From assembly GCA_004321915.1 (NCBI GenBank), contig SCQE01000029.1:1-64000 (forward strand): 64,000 nt of DNA, given 5' to 3'. The stretch is from Nitrospirota bacterium. Its GTDB lineage: Bacteria; Nitrospirota; Thermodesulfovibrionia; Thermodesulfovibrionales; Dissulfurispiraceae. Below the pieces are notes generated by a model. That model had not been told where the DNA came from and did no database searches. It worked only from the letters and a program-made list of their open reading frames with translations. Below are positions 1-7,272 of the stretch, piece by piece. Within the stretch, counting starts at the first letter, position 1; each line of letters starts with the position of its first letter. Position numbers and translations under genes: made by a program.

Positions 1-975
1 TTGCCATGCGCTGCCTTCGGAGTCGGTTGTCGAGCTAAGATGGTCTCCGTTATAGCTGATTGCATAGGTTCTGCCTGATATATCCGTTATAGCAGTGATT
101 CTGCCGCTGTTTACTGTTAGGTAAATGGTCCTTCCATTCGGGTCTGTTATGGTTGTGAGGTCGTTGCCGGTATATGTCAGGGTTGTGGTGTTAGCGTTCA
201 GGTCTCTGATTGAGATTATCTTGCCGGAGGTATTATAGGTTTCAATTTTGCCGTCTTTATGCCTTCTTGTGTATGTGCCGTCTGTGTTCTTGATTATGTA
301 GGTAGTGTCTCCGGTTTTGGGTTCGGGATAGTATGCGCCGTTGCTTGATTTGAAAATTATGTTGTTGCCGTCTTCTGCTTTCAGGGCAAGGCTGCCGTCG
401 TTTTGAGTGGGTATGAAGAGGTTGTAGTTGTGCGTCCAGCCTTTGCCTAATACCCCTTTGTACGGGTCAAGGCTGTTGTATGAGAAGATTAAGCCGCCTA
501 CAGTTTGGTCATGATACAGATTGCCTGTTTTGAGGTTGGCCGATGAGCCTACACCTGTACTGAGCGAGCATTGGTTGCCGAGATCGTCGGGGGGAGGAGG
601 TATATTTTCAGGCATTACATAATAAACACCTGTCTCAGAGAAATTATGTAGTGAAAGACCGCACCAGCAAGGACATCCCCAATCATCAATGGTATATGTA
701 CCTACAACTTTCGCCCCCGGAGGCAAGGTATCTGTCGTCTCTACGGGATTATAGCCAAAACCACAACAAGTCCAGTCGCTGCAACTTATTCCCCCATCCC
801 ATCTGTATAAGGTTAACTTTGTTCCTTCCGTTGAGCCGGTTACGCATGTTGTCGTATAATCGCAAGAAGGAGAACATCCCCGGGAAGTAGTGGTACATTC
901 AGCGTTAACGTTTAAAGGAATTACTGCAACTAAAAATAAGATTGTAAGAATAGCTGCCCTGCTGAACTTCGTCAT
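1..975 (-). CDS. Secreted cysteine-rich RHS/YD-repeat protein (partial, runs off left edge)
   Basis: Read on the minus strand from an ATG with a GGGGGAAG ribosome site, this frame stays open for 325 codons to the window edge, so only the N-terminus is visible. Residues 1-25 form a signal peptide (cleavage after VNA). Residues 26-110 hold ten cysteines (27, 34, 38, 44, 65, 70, 71, 101, 103, 105), suggesting a disulfide-rich head. From about residue 137 the sequence is DUF6531-like (TGVGSSANLKTGNLYHD, GLGKGWTHNYN-type region) and then turns into YD repeats (ITDPNGRTIYLTV, ITDISGRTYAISY). RHS proteins are large cell-surface or secreted shells, often ending in a variable toxin. It starts 14 bases after the stop of the 45-residue ORF, so it is probably the last gene of the SPFH operon. 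The C-terminus, which would decide whether it is a toxin, is outside the window. Confidence 0.85.
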   Translation of the reverse strand, partial: MTKFSRAAILTILFLVAVIPLNVNAECTTTSRGCSPSCDYTTTCVTGSTEGTKLTLYRWDGGISCSDWTCCGFGYNPVETTDTLPPGAKVVGTYTIDDWGCPCWCGLSLHNFSETGVYYVMPENIPPPPDDLGNQCSLSTGVGSSANLKTGNLYHDQTVGGLIFSYNSLDPYKGVLGKGWTHNYNLFIPTQNDGSLALKAEDGNNIIFKSSNGAYYPEPKTGDTTYIIKNTDGTYTRRHKDGKIETYNTSGKIISIRDLNANTTTLTYTGNDLTTITDPNGRTIYLTVNSGRITAITDISGRTYAISYNGDHLSSTTDSEGSAWQ

Positions 976-989
976 AGCTTCCCCCATAT

Positions 990-1127
990 TTATTTATGAT
1001 AACGGCTGCCCTGCGGTCCCCATTTCGCGGGCTGGGTCAGGCTAGAAATAACGTACCCTTTCAGGCCTGCCGCAAAAAACAGCGAGCTTATGAGTATTCC
1101 GTACACCAAGTATATCTTGAATTTCAT
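990..1127 (-). CDS. 45-residue single-span membrane protein, ATGA-coupled to the DUF4178 gene
   Basis: This short frame begins MKFKIYLVYG and ends GSRYHK. Its ATG overlaps the TGA of the upstream DUF4178 gene in an ATGA quartet, the usual sign of translational coupling, and its stop lies 14 bases before the start of the RHS gene. Residues about 5-29 are hydrophobic enough for one transmembrane segment (ILISSLFFAAGLKGYVI), followed by a short polar tail. I do not recognise a family. Position and coupling support a real gene, perhaps a small partner of the membrane-anchored DUF4178 protein. Chance occurrence of a short open frame is possible, but the exact stop/start overlap argues against it. 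Confidence 0.6.
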   Translation of the reverse strand: MKFKIYLVYGILISSLFFAAGLKGYVISSLTQPAKWGPQGSRYHK

Positions 1128-3046
1128 TCGTCGTCCCCCCCGCTGCCTGCAGTAGGCGGTTGCATATCGCTTTCAGCCCATCTTCTTGACTCAAAGCTGC
1201 TGCTCCTTATCCAGACGTAAAACGGATAAACAATCATCAGCATAAGGGCCCCAAAGTAGTTGGACCATGTAGCAACCCCCCTGCGCAAAGATAGTGTGAA
1301 AGATTTTTCTCCTTTCCTGAGAATATCCGAGGCCGGTTCTATAATCAAGTGATAACGGCCTCCGGGGACCGCAGAAAGAATAAGTTCGTTGTTTTGGTCC
1401 CCTTCGGACCATGAACCGTCGCTGTCGGACCCGGAATAGTATTCGACACCTTGTCCGAACCCGAGGCTTTTATTGGTGCGTTCGTCCACGAGGTCGACCG
1501 AGGCTTCGAGCCAGTCATTTTGTACGGGCGAATGCAGCTTTACAAGCAGATTTCCGGAGCCTTCCGGAATATCGAAAGACGGCGTTACTATGGTCTTTGT
1601 TTGTAGTTTGTTGTCGAATATAAAATTTCCCCTATAGACCTCTCTGGCGGGCGAGGTGGATGCGAAGTAGAACTGGAGCAGGGTCAATAAAGCGGCAAGC
1701 GCTGCAAAGGAAAGCCATACCCGCTTAGGAACGGGGGGAGGGTATGGAGACGGTTGGTTTGGGGCAACGCCGATCATTTTCGGCATATTATCTTCTATGC
1801 CGAATGCCTTTTTAATTTCATCCGCCTCTATGTATCGGCCTAGAGACCAGACCTCCTCTGATTTGTCGCTCTCCTTCGAGAGTATTTCCGGCGGGCAGAT
1901 ATAGTCTCCCATGTCCACAGTGTCGCCGAGTTTGACGCGCCAGTAGAACTCTCCTATTACATAGTTTACCCGGGCCTTTCCCCCGGTGAATTTTTTATAA
2001 GTCTTGCCGCCGTATTTTATGTCCGTTCCTGCGGACGCTCCCCAAGGATGGATACGCATCATCTCTACCAGATTCCAGTGGCCGTTGTATGTGGTAAGCC
2101 ATCTGAAGCCGTAATACGGATTAAAGAGCAGGTATTCGTCCCACGGGTACAGGGCTGCCTCGTCGGAGCGGCGCATAAAGCCGGTAATCTCCCATTCTAC
2201 GCCGTTCAATTTCCCTTTTGCCCCGAGCGGGATTAGCGGCGTTATCTTCATCTTTTCTTTTGCCTTGCTGAGGATTGCAAAGGTCTTGTCGGTCGCATCG
2301 AGAGTGGAGCCGCAGTATCTGCATGCTACTGACGCGGTAAGTCCGGGCGTGCGCAGCGAGAAGGGACCGCCGCAAGAAGGGCATTTAAAGACTTTCGCAG
2401 ACCGTATCTTTTTAATGTCTGTGGAGAGGTCTCTAAGCTCCGAAAAATCGAGTTCGTCAAAAGCAACATAAGTGCCGACATAGAGACGCACGCCGTCCTG
2501 CTCCGAATATTCGATGCAGGCGAATTCCCCCGAATGGTCGCTCAGGTCGACGCTTATTGTTTGTCGTCCGACAAACCCCTTAAAAGGAAGTTCGCCCTCG
2601 CTCCCTTCGCATACTGTTTCTTTGATGTCGTCCACAAAGAAGGTCTTCATGGGGACCAAATCGTGGCCTTTTCCTACACGGAGATCGTCGAATTTAGGCA
2701 CATTGCCGGTGTCTTTGACCTCAAAGCTGACCATGAAAAAGCCCATAGCTTCTGCGAGCCAACCGTATCGTCCGTCTTCAAAAAACAGATACCACTCGTT
2801 CCAGAAGCCTTCGCTCCAAGCGATCTTGAGGCGTCCGATAATTTCGAATACTGTGTTTTTGTATTTGCCGCGGCTGCCTATTTTAAAGGGGGAAACATCG
2901 TCCGGAAGTTGGGCCATTTTGCCGAGCGATTCTAGATCCATGTCGCGGCGCACGATCATGGACTTGCAGTGCCCGCAAACCGAAAATACCGAAACGCTGG
3001 ACTTGAATGCTACTTCAAAGCCGCAGGAGGGGCAGTTAGCCTTCAT
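1124..3046 (-). CDS. Zinc-ribbon/DUF4178 membrane protein with internal duplication
   Basis: A 640-residue protein built from two similar halves. Each half starts with a C4 zinc ribbon (CPSCG...CGHCKS at residues 5-30; CPSCGGPF...CRYCGS at about 218-246) and continues into a DUF4178-type domain (GSRGKYKNTVFEIIGRLKI; GAKGKLNGVEWEITGFMRR). A transmembrane segment near residue 445 (VWLSFAALAALLTLLQFYF) is followed by a probable extracytoplasmic domain and a second span near the C-terminus (YFGALMLMIVYPFYVWI). DUF4178 has no settled biochemical role; in known genomes it sits beside SPFH, PspA-like and polyamine-related genes. Here it lies 7 bases after the SPFH gene and overlaps the following small ORF, so the three are probably one transcript. 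Function is not assigned. Confidence 0.8.
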   Translation of the reverse strand: MKANCPSCGFEVAFKSSVSVFSVCGHCKSMIVRRDMDLESLGKMAQLPDDVSPFKIGSRGKYKNTVFEIIGRLKIAWSEGFWNEWYLFFEDGRYGWLAEAMGFFMVSFEVKDTGNVPKFDDLRVGKGHDLVPMKTFFVDDIKETVCEGSEGELPFKGFVGRQTISVDLSDHSGEFACIEYSEQDGVRLYVGTYVAFDELDFSELRDLSTDIKKIRSAKVFKCPSCGGPFSLRTPGLTASVACRYCGSTLDATDKTFAILSKAKEKMKITPLIPLGAKGKLNGVEWEITGFMRRSDEAALYPWDEYLLFNPYYGFRWLTTYNGHWNLVEMMRIHPWGASAGTDIKYGGKTYKKFTGGKARVNYVIGEFYWRVKLGDTVDMGDYICPPEILSKESDKSEEVWSLGRYIEADEIKKAFGIEDNMPKMIGVAPNQPSPYPPPVPKRVWLSFAALAALLTLLQFYFASTSPAREVYRGNFIFDNKLQTKTIVTPSFDIPEGSGNLLVKLHSPVQNDWLEASVDLVDERTNKSLGFGQGVEYYSGSDSDGSWSEGDQNNELILSAVPGGRYHLIIEPASDILRKGEKSFTLSLRRGVATWSNYFGALMLMIVYPFYVWIRSSSFESRRWAESDMQPPTAGSGGDDE

Positions 3047-3053
3047 TACTCAG

Positions 3054-4139
3054 CTATGCTCCCGGGAGAGGAGGAGGTACATCAGCGAACAATGGCGACA
3101 TATCAGGCACCTGTCCGGCAGGAAGCCATTGCTCCATACCTGTCCGCCAGACGAGCGTCTCTCTCGTTATCTCTCCTGCCATAACTTTTTGTTTTAGAAT
3201 GTCCATTGTGAACGGTCCAGCCTGTTTGCCGCCTATGGCAGCGTAGAAAACAGGCAGAGGCGGAGGCGCCTGCGGGGCCGCTGCGGGTTGCCCTGCTTGT
3301 GCCATCTGCCCCGCCATGGCAAAACCCATGCCTATGCCGACCCCGGCGGACGCAATGCCGCCCGGATTGGCTGCGGCCGTAGGTATTGCAGCAGCTGTTT
3401 CATATTGCGTATAAGCCCGGAGGTCTCCGACCGCTTTTATGGCCCCAGACTTATCTATGGCCTGCTCCACTTCTTCGGGCAGGCCGATGTCCTGCACCTG
3501 AACCTCTGTAAGCTCAAGGCCGAAGCCGTCAAATGCGGGTGCTATGCGGGTTTTCAGTATCTCTCCGAGAGTTACAACTTTGCTTTCGAGGTCAATGACA
3601 GGAATGCCGGTCTCGGGCAGCACCTCTTTTATTCTCATGCCTATCTTGCCCCTCAGGTTGTCTTCTATGGACTCTGTGGTGAAGTGTCCGTCCGTGCCTA
3701 CTATCTCTTTTATGAATTTTCCCGGGTCCTTGATCTTTATGGAATAAATGCCGAAAGAGGTGACCCGGACGGCGCCGAACTCTTTGTCTCTCATAGTGAC
3801 CGGCCCCGGTGTGCCCCATTTTAGATTTGTGAACTGCCGTGTGCTGCAGAAATAGACCTCGGCTTTAAACGGGCTGTGGAAGCCGTATTTCCAGCCTTTT
3901 AATGTTGTAAGTATAGGAAGGTTTTGGGTTGTGAGGGTGTAAGTGCCCGGCTTGAATACGTCCGCTATCTGCCCCTCGTTGATGAAGACAGCCTGCTGCG
4001 CCTCTCTTACGACAAGCTTTGCCTCGTACTTGATTTCGTTGTCGTAGCGCTCAAACCTATGCACGAGTGTGTTGTTCGAATCGTCGAGCCACTCGACGAT
4101 GTCAATAAATTCGCCTCTGATCTTGTCAAAAAGTCCCAT
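3054..4139 (-). CDS. SPFH (YdjI-like) protein with C-terminal GYF_2 domain
   Basis: A 361-residue protein. Residues about 1-245 match the YdjI-type SPFH/prohibitin-like family (MGLFDKIRGEFIDIVEWLDD, INEGQIADVFKPGTYTL, LTEVQVQDIGLPEEVEQAID), a scaffold that assembles on membranes. An Ala/Gly/Pro-rich linker follows, then a GYF_2 domain at about 297-350 (FYAAIGGKQAGPFTMD, LVWRTGMEQWLPA), a putative protein-protein interaction module. Many relatives carry a zinc ribbon here instead. A clear AGGGAGGG ribosome site precedes the ATG. It is first in the minus-strand operon with DUF4178, the 45-residue ORF and the RHS protein, and has its own candidate promoter. A role in envelope stress or in organising the neighbouring membrane proteins is inference. 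Confidence 0.85.
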   Translation of the reverse strand: MGLFDKIRGEFIDIVEWLDDSNNTLVHRFERYDNEIKYEAKLVVREAQQAVFINEGQIADVFKPGTYTLTTQNLPILTTLKGWKYGFHSPFKAEVYFCSTRQFTNLKWGTPGPVTMRDKEFGAVRVTSFGIYSIKIKDPGKFIKEIVGTDGHFTTESIEDNLRGKIGMRIKEVLPETGIPVIDLESKVVTLGEILKTRIAPAFDGFGLELTEVQVQDIGLPEEVEQAIDKSGAIKAVGDLRAYTQYETAAAIPTAAANPGGIASAGVGIGMGFAMAGQMAQAGQPAAAPQAPPPLPVFYAAIGGKQAGPFTMDILKQKVMAGEITRETLVWRTGMEQWLPAGQVPDMSPLFADVPPPLPGA

Positions 4140-4217
4140 AACAGTTCCCTCCCTTATGACTCGATTTTAAAAAGCGCATTTGAATTTTCTTATTTTTGTG
4201 TTCTTACTATTTGTTTG

Positions 4218-4246
4218 AATATACACTGTTACAAGCGAAAAGTAAA
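4218..4246 (-). promoter_or_regulatory. Candidate sigma-70 promoter for the SPFH operon
   Basis: On the minus strand TTTACT (4246-4241) and TATATT (4223-4218) are separated by 17 bases. This is a good -10 and a moderate -35, about 75 bases upstream of the SPFH start. It sits back to back with the promoter of the chemosensory operon. Confidence 0.5.
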
Positions 4247-4274
4247 CGGTTGATGCAATAATTATTTTCCGCAA

Positions 4275-4303
4275 TTGACAACGCAGTTGATCAGTATTAA
4301 TAT
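4275..4303 (+). promoter_or_regulatory. Strong sigma-70 promoter for the chemosensory operon
   Basis: A perfect TTGACA (4275-4280), a 17-base spacer and TAATAT (4298-4303) lie about 33 bases before the first cheW start. This is the best housekeeping-type promoter seen in the window. No sigma-28 motif was seen here. Confidence 0.75.
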
Positions 4304-4336
4304 CATATACTCCATGAAAAGCGGTGTTTTATAAAA

Positions 4337-4852
4337 ATGACAGGGAAAACCCCTAAAAGCGACCTTATCCTCGATGAACTGAAAAAACGGAGGGTAAGGG
4401 AGAAGGTTGTGGATGTCGAGGAAAAGACGGTAAAGATAGTGGTCTTTACCGTGCTTAATGCGTATTATGCTTTTTACGGAGAAGATGTAAAAGAGGTGCT
4501 TATACCTCCGGAGATATTTTATGTTCCGGGCTCTCCCGAACACATTCTGGGAGTTATTAACGTAAGGGGCGATATAGAGTCTGTTCTGAACATAAACGGG
4601 CTTCTTGGTCTTCCTGATTCCGGGTGTACACAAAGAACGCGCATAGTGATCGTTGAGAAAAACGGCGTGCGTTCCGGTATAAGGATAGATTCCGTGGAGG
4701 ATGTGCTGGACATGCCCGAGTCTGCGATAAAACCTCCTCTGTGTACTCTGGACAAAAAAGCGAAGGAGTTTGTGGGCGGTGAGACCGCTTATAACGGCCG
4801 TGATGTCGTGCTGTTAAACGTAGGGGCCGTATTCGGAATGTTTCAGGCATGA
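4337..4852 (+). CDS. CheW-type coupling protein 1
   Basis: A 171-residue CheW-like protein and first gene of the chemosensory operon. After a charged N-terminal stretch of about 30 residues, the CheW SH3-like fold runs to the end (VVFTVLNAYYAFYGEDVKEV, PGSPEHILGVINVRGDIESVLNI, RTRIVIVEKNGVRSGIRIDSVEDVLDMPES). CheW proteins bridge chemoreceptors and CheA. The ATG has little ribosome site, and a GTG/TTG about 24 codons downstream behind AGGGAGAAGG is a possible alternative start. It overlaps the next cheW by ATGA. The pairing of two CheW proteins recalls FrzA/FrzB of Myxococcus. Confidence 0.9.
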   Translation: MTGKTPKSDLILDELKKRRVREKVVDVEEKTVKIVVFTVLNAYYAFYGEDVKEVLIPPEIFYVPGSPEHILGVINVRGDIESVLNINGLLGLPDSGCTQRTRIVIVEKNGVRSGIRIDSVEDVLDMPESAIKPPLCTLDKKAKEFVGGETAYNGRDVVLLNVGAVFGMFQA

Positions 4853-5256
4853 CCGGTCAGTGTGATAATGCATGTTGTTTCGATCAGCTTGAATTTCTTG
4901 TTTTTTGCATAGCCGGTATTAGTATAGGAGTAGATGTAACCGAAATCGAGGCCCTGCTTAAAGTCGAAGACGCAGAGGCCGAAGGGCTAAAGCTGACGAA
5001 GTTCGAGGAGCTCGTGGCTTTTACGGGAAGAAAGCCGTTTTATAAAGAGCCGAGAGCGCTGGTCCTTAAGACCGGTCAAGCGGTGATCATAGAGCAGCCC
5101 TACGACATAATAAGTTTAGACATCGGTTCGATCAGGCCGATGCCTCCTCTTGTCAACGGCGCCCGATCTTCCGGGGCGTTATGGGGTGCGGCAATACTGA
5201 AGGAAGAGATTATAATGCTTGCGGATTTGTCCGGATTCGGGCCGGTGTGCGCTTAG
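4849..5256 (+). CDS. CheW-like coupling protein 2
   Basis: A 135-residue, more divergent CheW-domain protein (LEFLVFCIAGISIGVDVTEIEALL; VIIEQPYDIISLDIGSIRPM). It is coupled to the upstream cheW by an ATGA overlap. By analogy with FrzB in the Frz system it may be a second coupling protein with partial function; that role is inference. The following MCP starts about 58 bases downstream behind its own GGGGGCGAT ribosome site. Confidence 0.8.
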   Translation: MTGQCDNACCFDQLEFLVFCIAGISIGVDVTEIEALLKVEDAEAEGLKLTKFEELVAFTGRKPFYKEPRALVLKTGQAVIIEQPYDIISLDIGSIRPMPPLVNGARSSGALWGAAILKEEIIMLADLSGFGPVCA

Positions 5257-5314
5257 GTGCGCGAGCCGGAAACAATCGGATTATGATTTTATTAAACACT
5301 ATATAGGGGGCGAT

Positions 5315-6232
5315 ATGAGTCTGAATCTCAAATGGCTGTTCAATGCCGAAAAGTTCAACAGTGTTATAAAAAGAATTTCGGACACCATAACTGTAACAAA
5401 CCAGCGGTCCGAAGAGATTACGCGTTCGATAGAGGAACAGTCCAACACTTCGTCCCAGCTTTCGGCTGCCGTGGCGGAGATAACCTCGACAATGGAAGAA
5501 CTGTCGGCTTCTTCCACGCAGATAGCGGAACATTCTAAGTCCGTGGTGGACATAGCGAATAAGACATGGGAAGACACCAAGAAAGGCGCCAAGGCTGTAG
5601 AAGACGTTATCATGAAAATGAGCGAGATAAACAACGATAATGAGGAAAATATACGGGAGATCGTTGACCTAGGCAAGAAATCCAAAGAGATAACCAAGGT
5701 GATGGAGATCATCAATACCATTGCCGACCAGACTAAATTGATAGCCTTCAATGCCGCACTGGAGGCTGCCAGCGCAGGCGAGGCAGGCAAAAGGTTCGGA
5801 GTTGTCGCCGTCGAGATCAGGAGGCTGGCCGACAGCGTCATGGACTCCACAGAAGAGATAGAGACCAAGGTGAACGAAATACAGGAAGCGATAAACCGTC
5901 TAGTTATGAATTCCGAGAAAGGCTCTAAGGGTATACAGGACGGGATGAACATGTCCACAGAGACGGCAGCGCTGCTGATCGATATAGTCGAAGCCGCACA
6001 GGAGACCACTACGTCGGCCAAGCAGATTTCGCTTTCAACCCAGCAGCAAAAGACCGCAAGCAATCAGGTTGTGGTCGCTTTAAGGGAGATCGTTGCCGGC
6101 ACAGGACAGACGTCAAATTCCATAAACAGGATAATGGCCATCAGCAGGGAGATGTCGCGGCTGTCGGAGGAAATGAAGCGGCTGCTCGATGATTCGGGAC
6201 TTAACGTGCAGGCCGATAAAAACTTGTCTTAG
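5315..6232 (+). CDS. Soluble methyl-accepting chemotaxis protein with divergent signalling tip
   Basis: A 305-residue receptor with no transmembrane segment and no sensor domain, only a long coiled-coil MCP signalling region, so it is cytoplasmic. I chose the ATG giving MSLNLKWLFNAEKF because it has a GGGGGCGAT ribosome site; a longer frame upstream overlaps cheW without support. The hairpin tip (IADQTKLIAFNAALEAASAG, then GKRFGVVAVEIRRLAD) departs from the canonical tip found in the three other receptors of this window: Asn to Lys, Leu-Leu to Ile-Ala-Phe, Arg to Ser and Asp to Val. Such a tip suggests private pairing with the CheA-REC and CheW proteins of the operon, as for FrzCD. Confidence 0.9.
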   Translation: MSLNLKWLFNAEKFNSVIKRISDTITVTNQRSEEITRSIEEQSNTSSQLSAAVAEITSTMEELSASSTQIAEHSKSVVDIANKTWEDTKKGAKAVEDVIMKMSEINNDNEENIREIVDLGKKSKEITKVMEIINTIADQTKLIAFNAALEAASAGEAGKRFGVVAVEIRRLADSVMDSTEEIETKVNEIQEAINRLVMNSEKGSKGIQDGMNMSTETAALLIDIVEAAQETTTSAKQISLSTQQQKTASNQVVVALREIVAGTGQTSNSINRIMAISREMSRLSEEMKRLLDDSGLNVQADKNLS

Positions 6233-6245
6233 CTGAAGGTTAAGT

Positions 6246-7271
6246 ATGAAAAAGATAAAGGTCCTTGTCGTCGATGACAGTCAGCTGGCCCGTGAATTGA
6301 TATCGGCCGTGCTGTCATCCGACGGCGATATAGAGGTTGTTGGAGAGGCGTGCAACGGTAGCGAAGCGGTCAAAAAAGTCAGGGAACTCGGCCCCGATAT
6401 CGTGACCATGGATATAGAGATGCCGGTAATGAACGGCCTTGAGGCCATAGAGAATATTATGGCCGACAGCGCAGTGCCTATCCTTGTTGTGACCACTAGG
6501 GGGGACGCACAGACAGCATACGCCGCCATATCTAAAGGCGCCCTTGACCTGATACAAAAACCTGATCTGAATCCGGCCAGCGCGGCTGAGTTTCTGGACA
6601 AGGTCAAACTGCTTTCGAAAATCAAAGTACTTACCCATATAGGCGGAAAATTGCATAGGACTAATACTTTTACGGAACACCCAGAGAAGAGATTCGATCT
6701 GTCCGGAAACAACAGGATCGTGTCGATAGCTTCTTCTACGGGCGGGCCTGAGGCGCTTTCCGTAGTATTATCGGCCTTGCCTGCTGATCTGCCGTGCCCT
6801 GTCACCGTTGCCCAGCATATATCCGACGGTTTTGTAGCGAGCATGGTGGAGTGGTTGAAGAAGATAATAAGGCTCAGGATAAAGGTGGCCGAGCAAGGCG
6901 ATATTTTGGAGGCAGGAACGGTTTACGTGTCTCCGTCCGAGAAGCATATGGAAATAAGCCCCGCAAAAAGTGTTTCCATGTTGGACAGGAGTCCGAAAGA
7001 CATATACAGGCCTTCCTGCGACGCATTACTGTCGTCGGCGGCGCGGGTATACGGGGGCAGGAGTATAGGCGTAATACTTACCGGTATGGGCAATGACGGA
7101 GTTGTCGGCATGAATATGATAAAAGATTCCGGCGGGCACACTATAGCTCAGGACAGGAATACGTCGGTGGTTTACGGCATGAACAAGGTAGCCATTGACA
7201 GCGGCTGTATAGACAGGGTGCTGCCGATCGATGAGATAGCGGCCGGAATTATTGATCTGATGAGTAAGTGA
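6246..7271 (+). CDS. cheB: CheB protein-glutamate methylesterase
   Basis: A 341-residue receiver-methylesterase fusion. The receiver has Asp10/Asp11, phosphoacceptor Asp56 (TMDIEMP) and the usual TRG/K pattern further on. The methylesterase domain starts near residue 155 and keeps the Ser-His-Asp triad: Ser164 (ASSTGGPEAL), His191 (VAQHISDGF) and Asp284 (LTGMGNDGVVGM). It demethylates or deamidates receptor glutamates and glutamines in adaptation. It lies 13 bases after the MCP gene and two bases before the cheR-like gene, inside the operon. Confidence 0.95.
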   Translation: MKKIKVLVVDDSQLARELISAVLSSDGDIEVVGEACNGSEAVKKVRELGPDIVTMDIEMPVMNGLEAIENIMADSAVPILVVTTRGDAQTAYAAISKGALDLIQKPDLNPASAAEFLDKVKLLSKIKVLTHIGGKLHRTNTFTEHPEKRFDLSGNNRIVSIASSTGGPEALSVVLSALPADLPCPVTVAQHISDGFVASMVEWLKKIIRLRIKVAEQGDILEAGTVYVSPSEKHMEISPAKSVSMLDRSPKDIYRPSCDALLSSAARVYGGRSIGVILTGMGNDGVVGMNMIKDSGGHTIAQDRNTSVVYGMNKVAIDSGCIDRVLPIDEIAAGIIDLMSK

Positions 7272-7272
7272 A

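Noticed and set aside
5299-6063. 254-codon frame antisense to the soluble chemoreceptor
   Set aside because: Ser/Ile/Thr-rich translation typical of the reverse of a coiled-coil gene; no domain.
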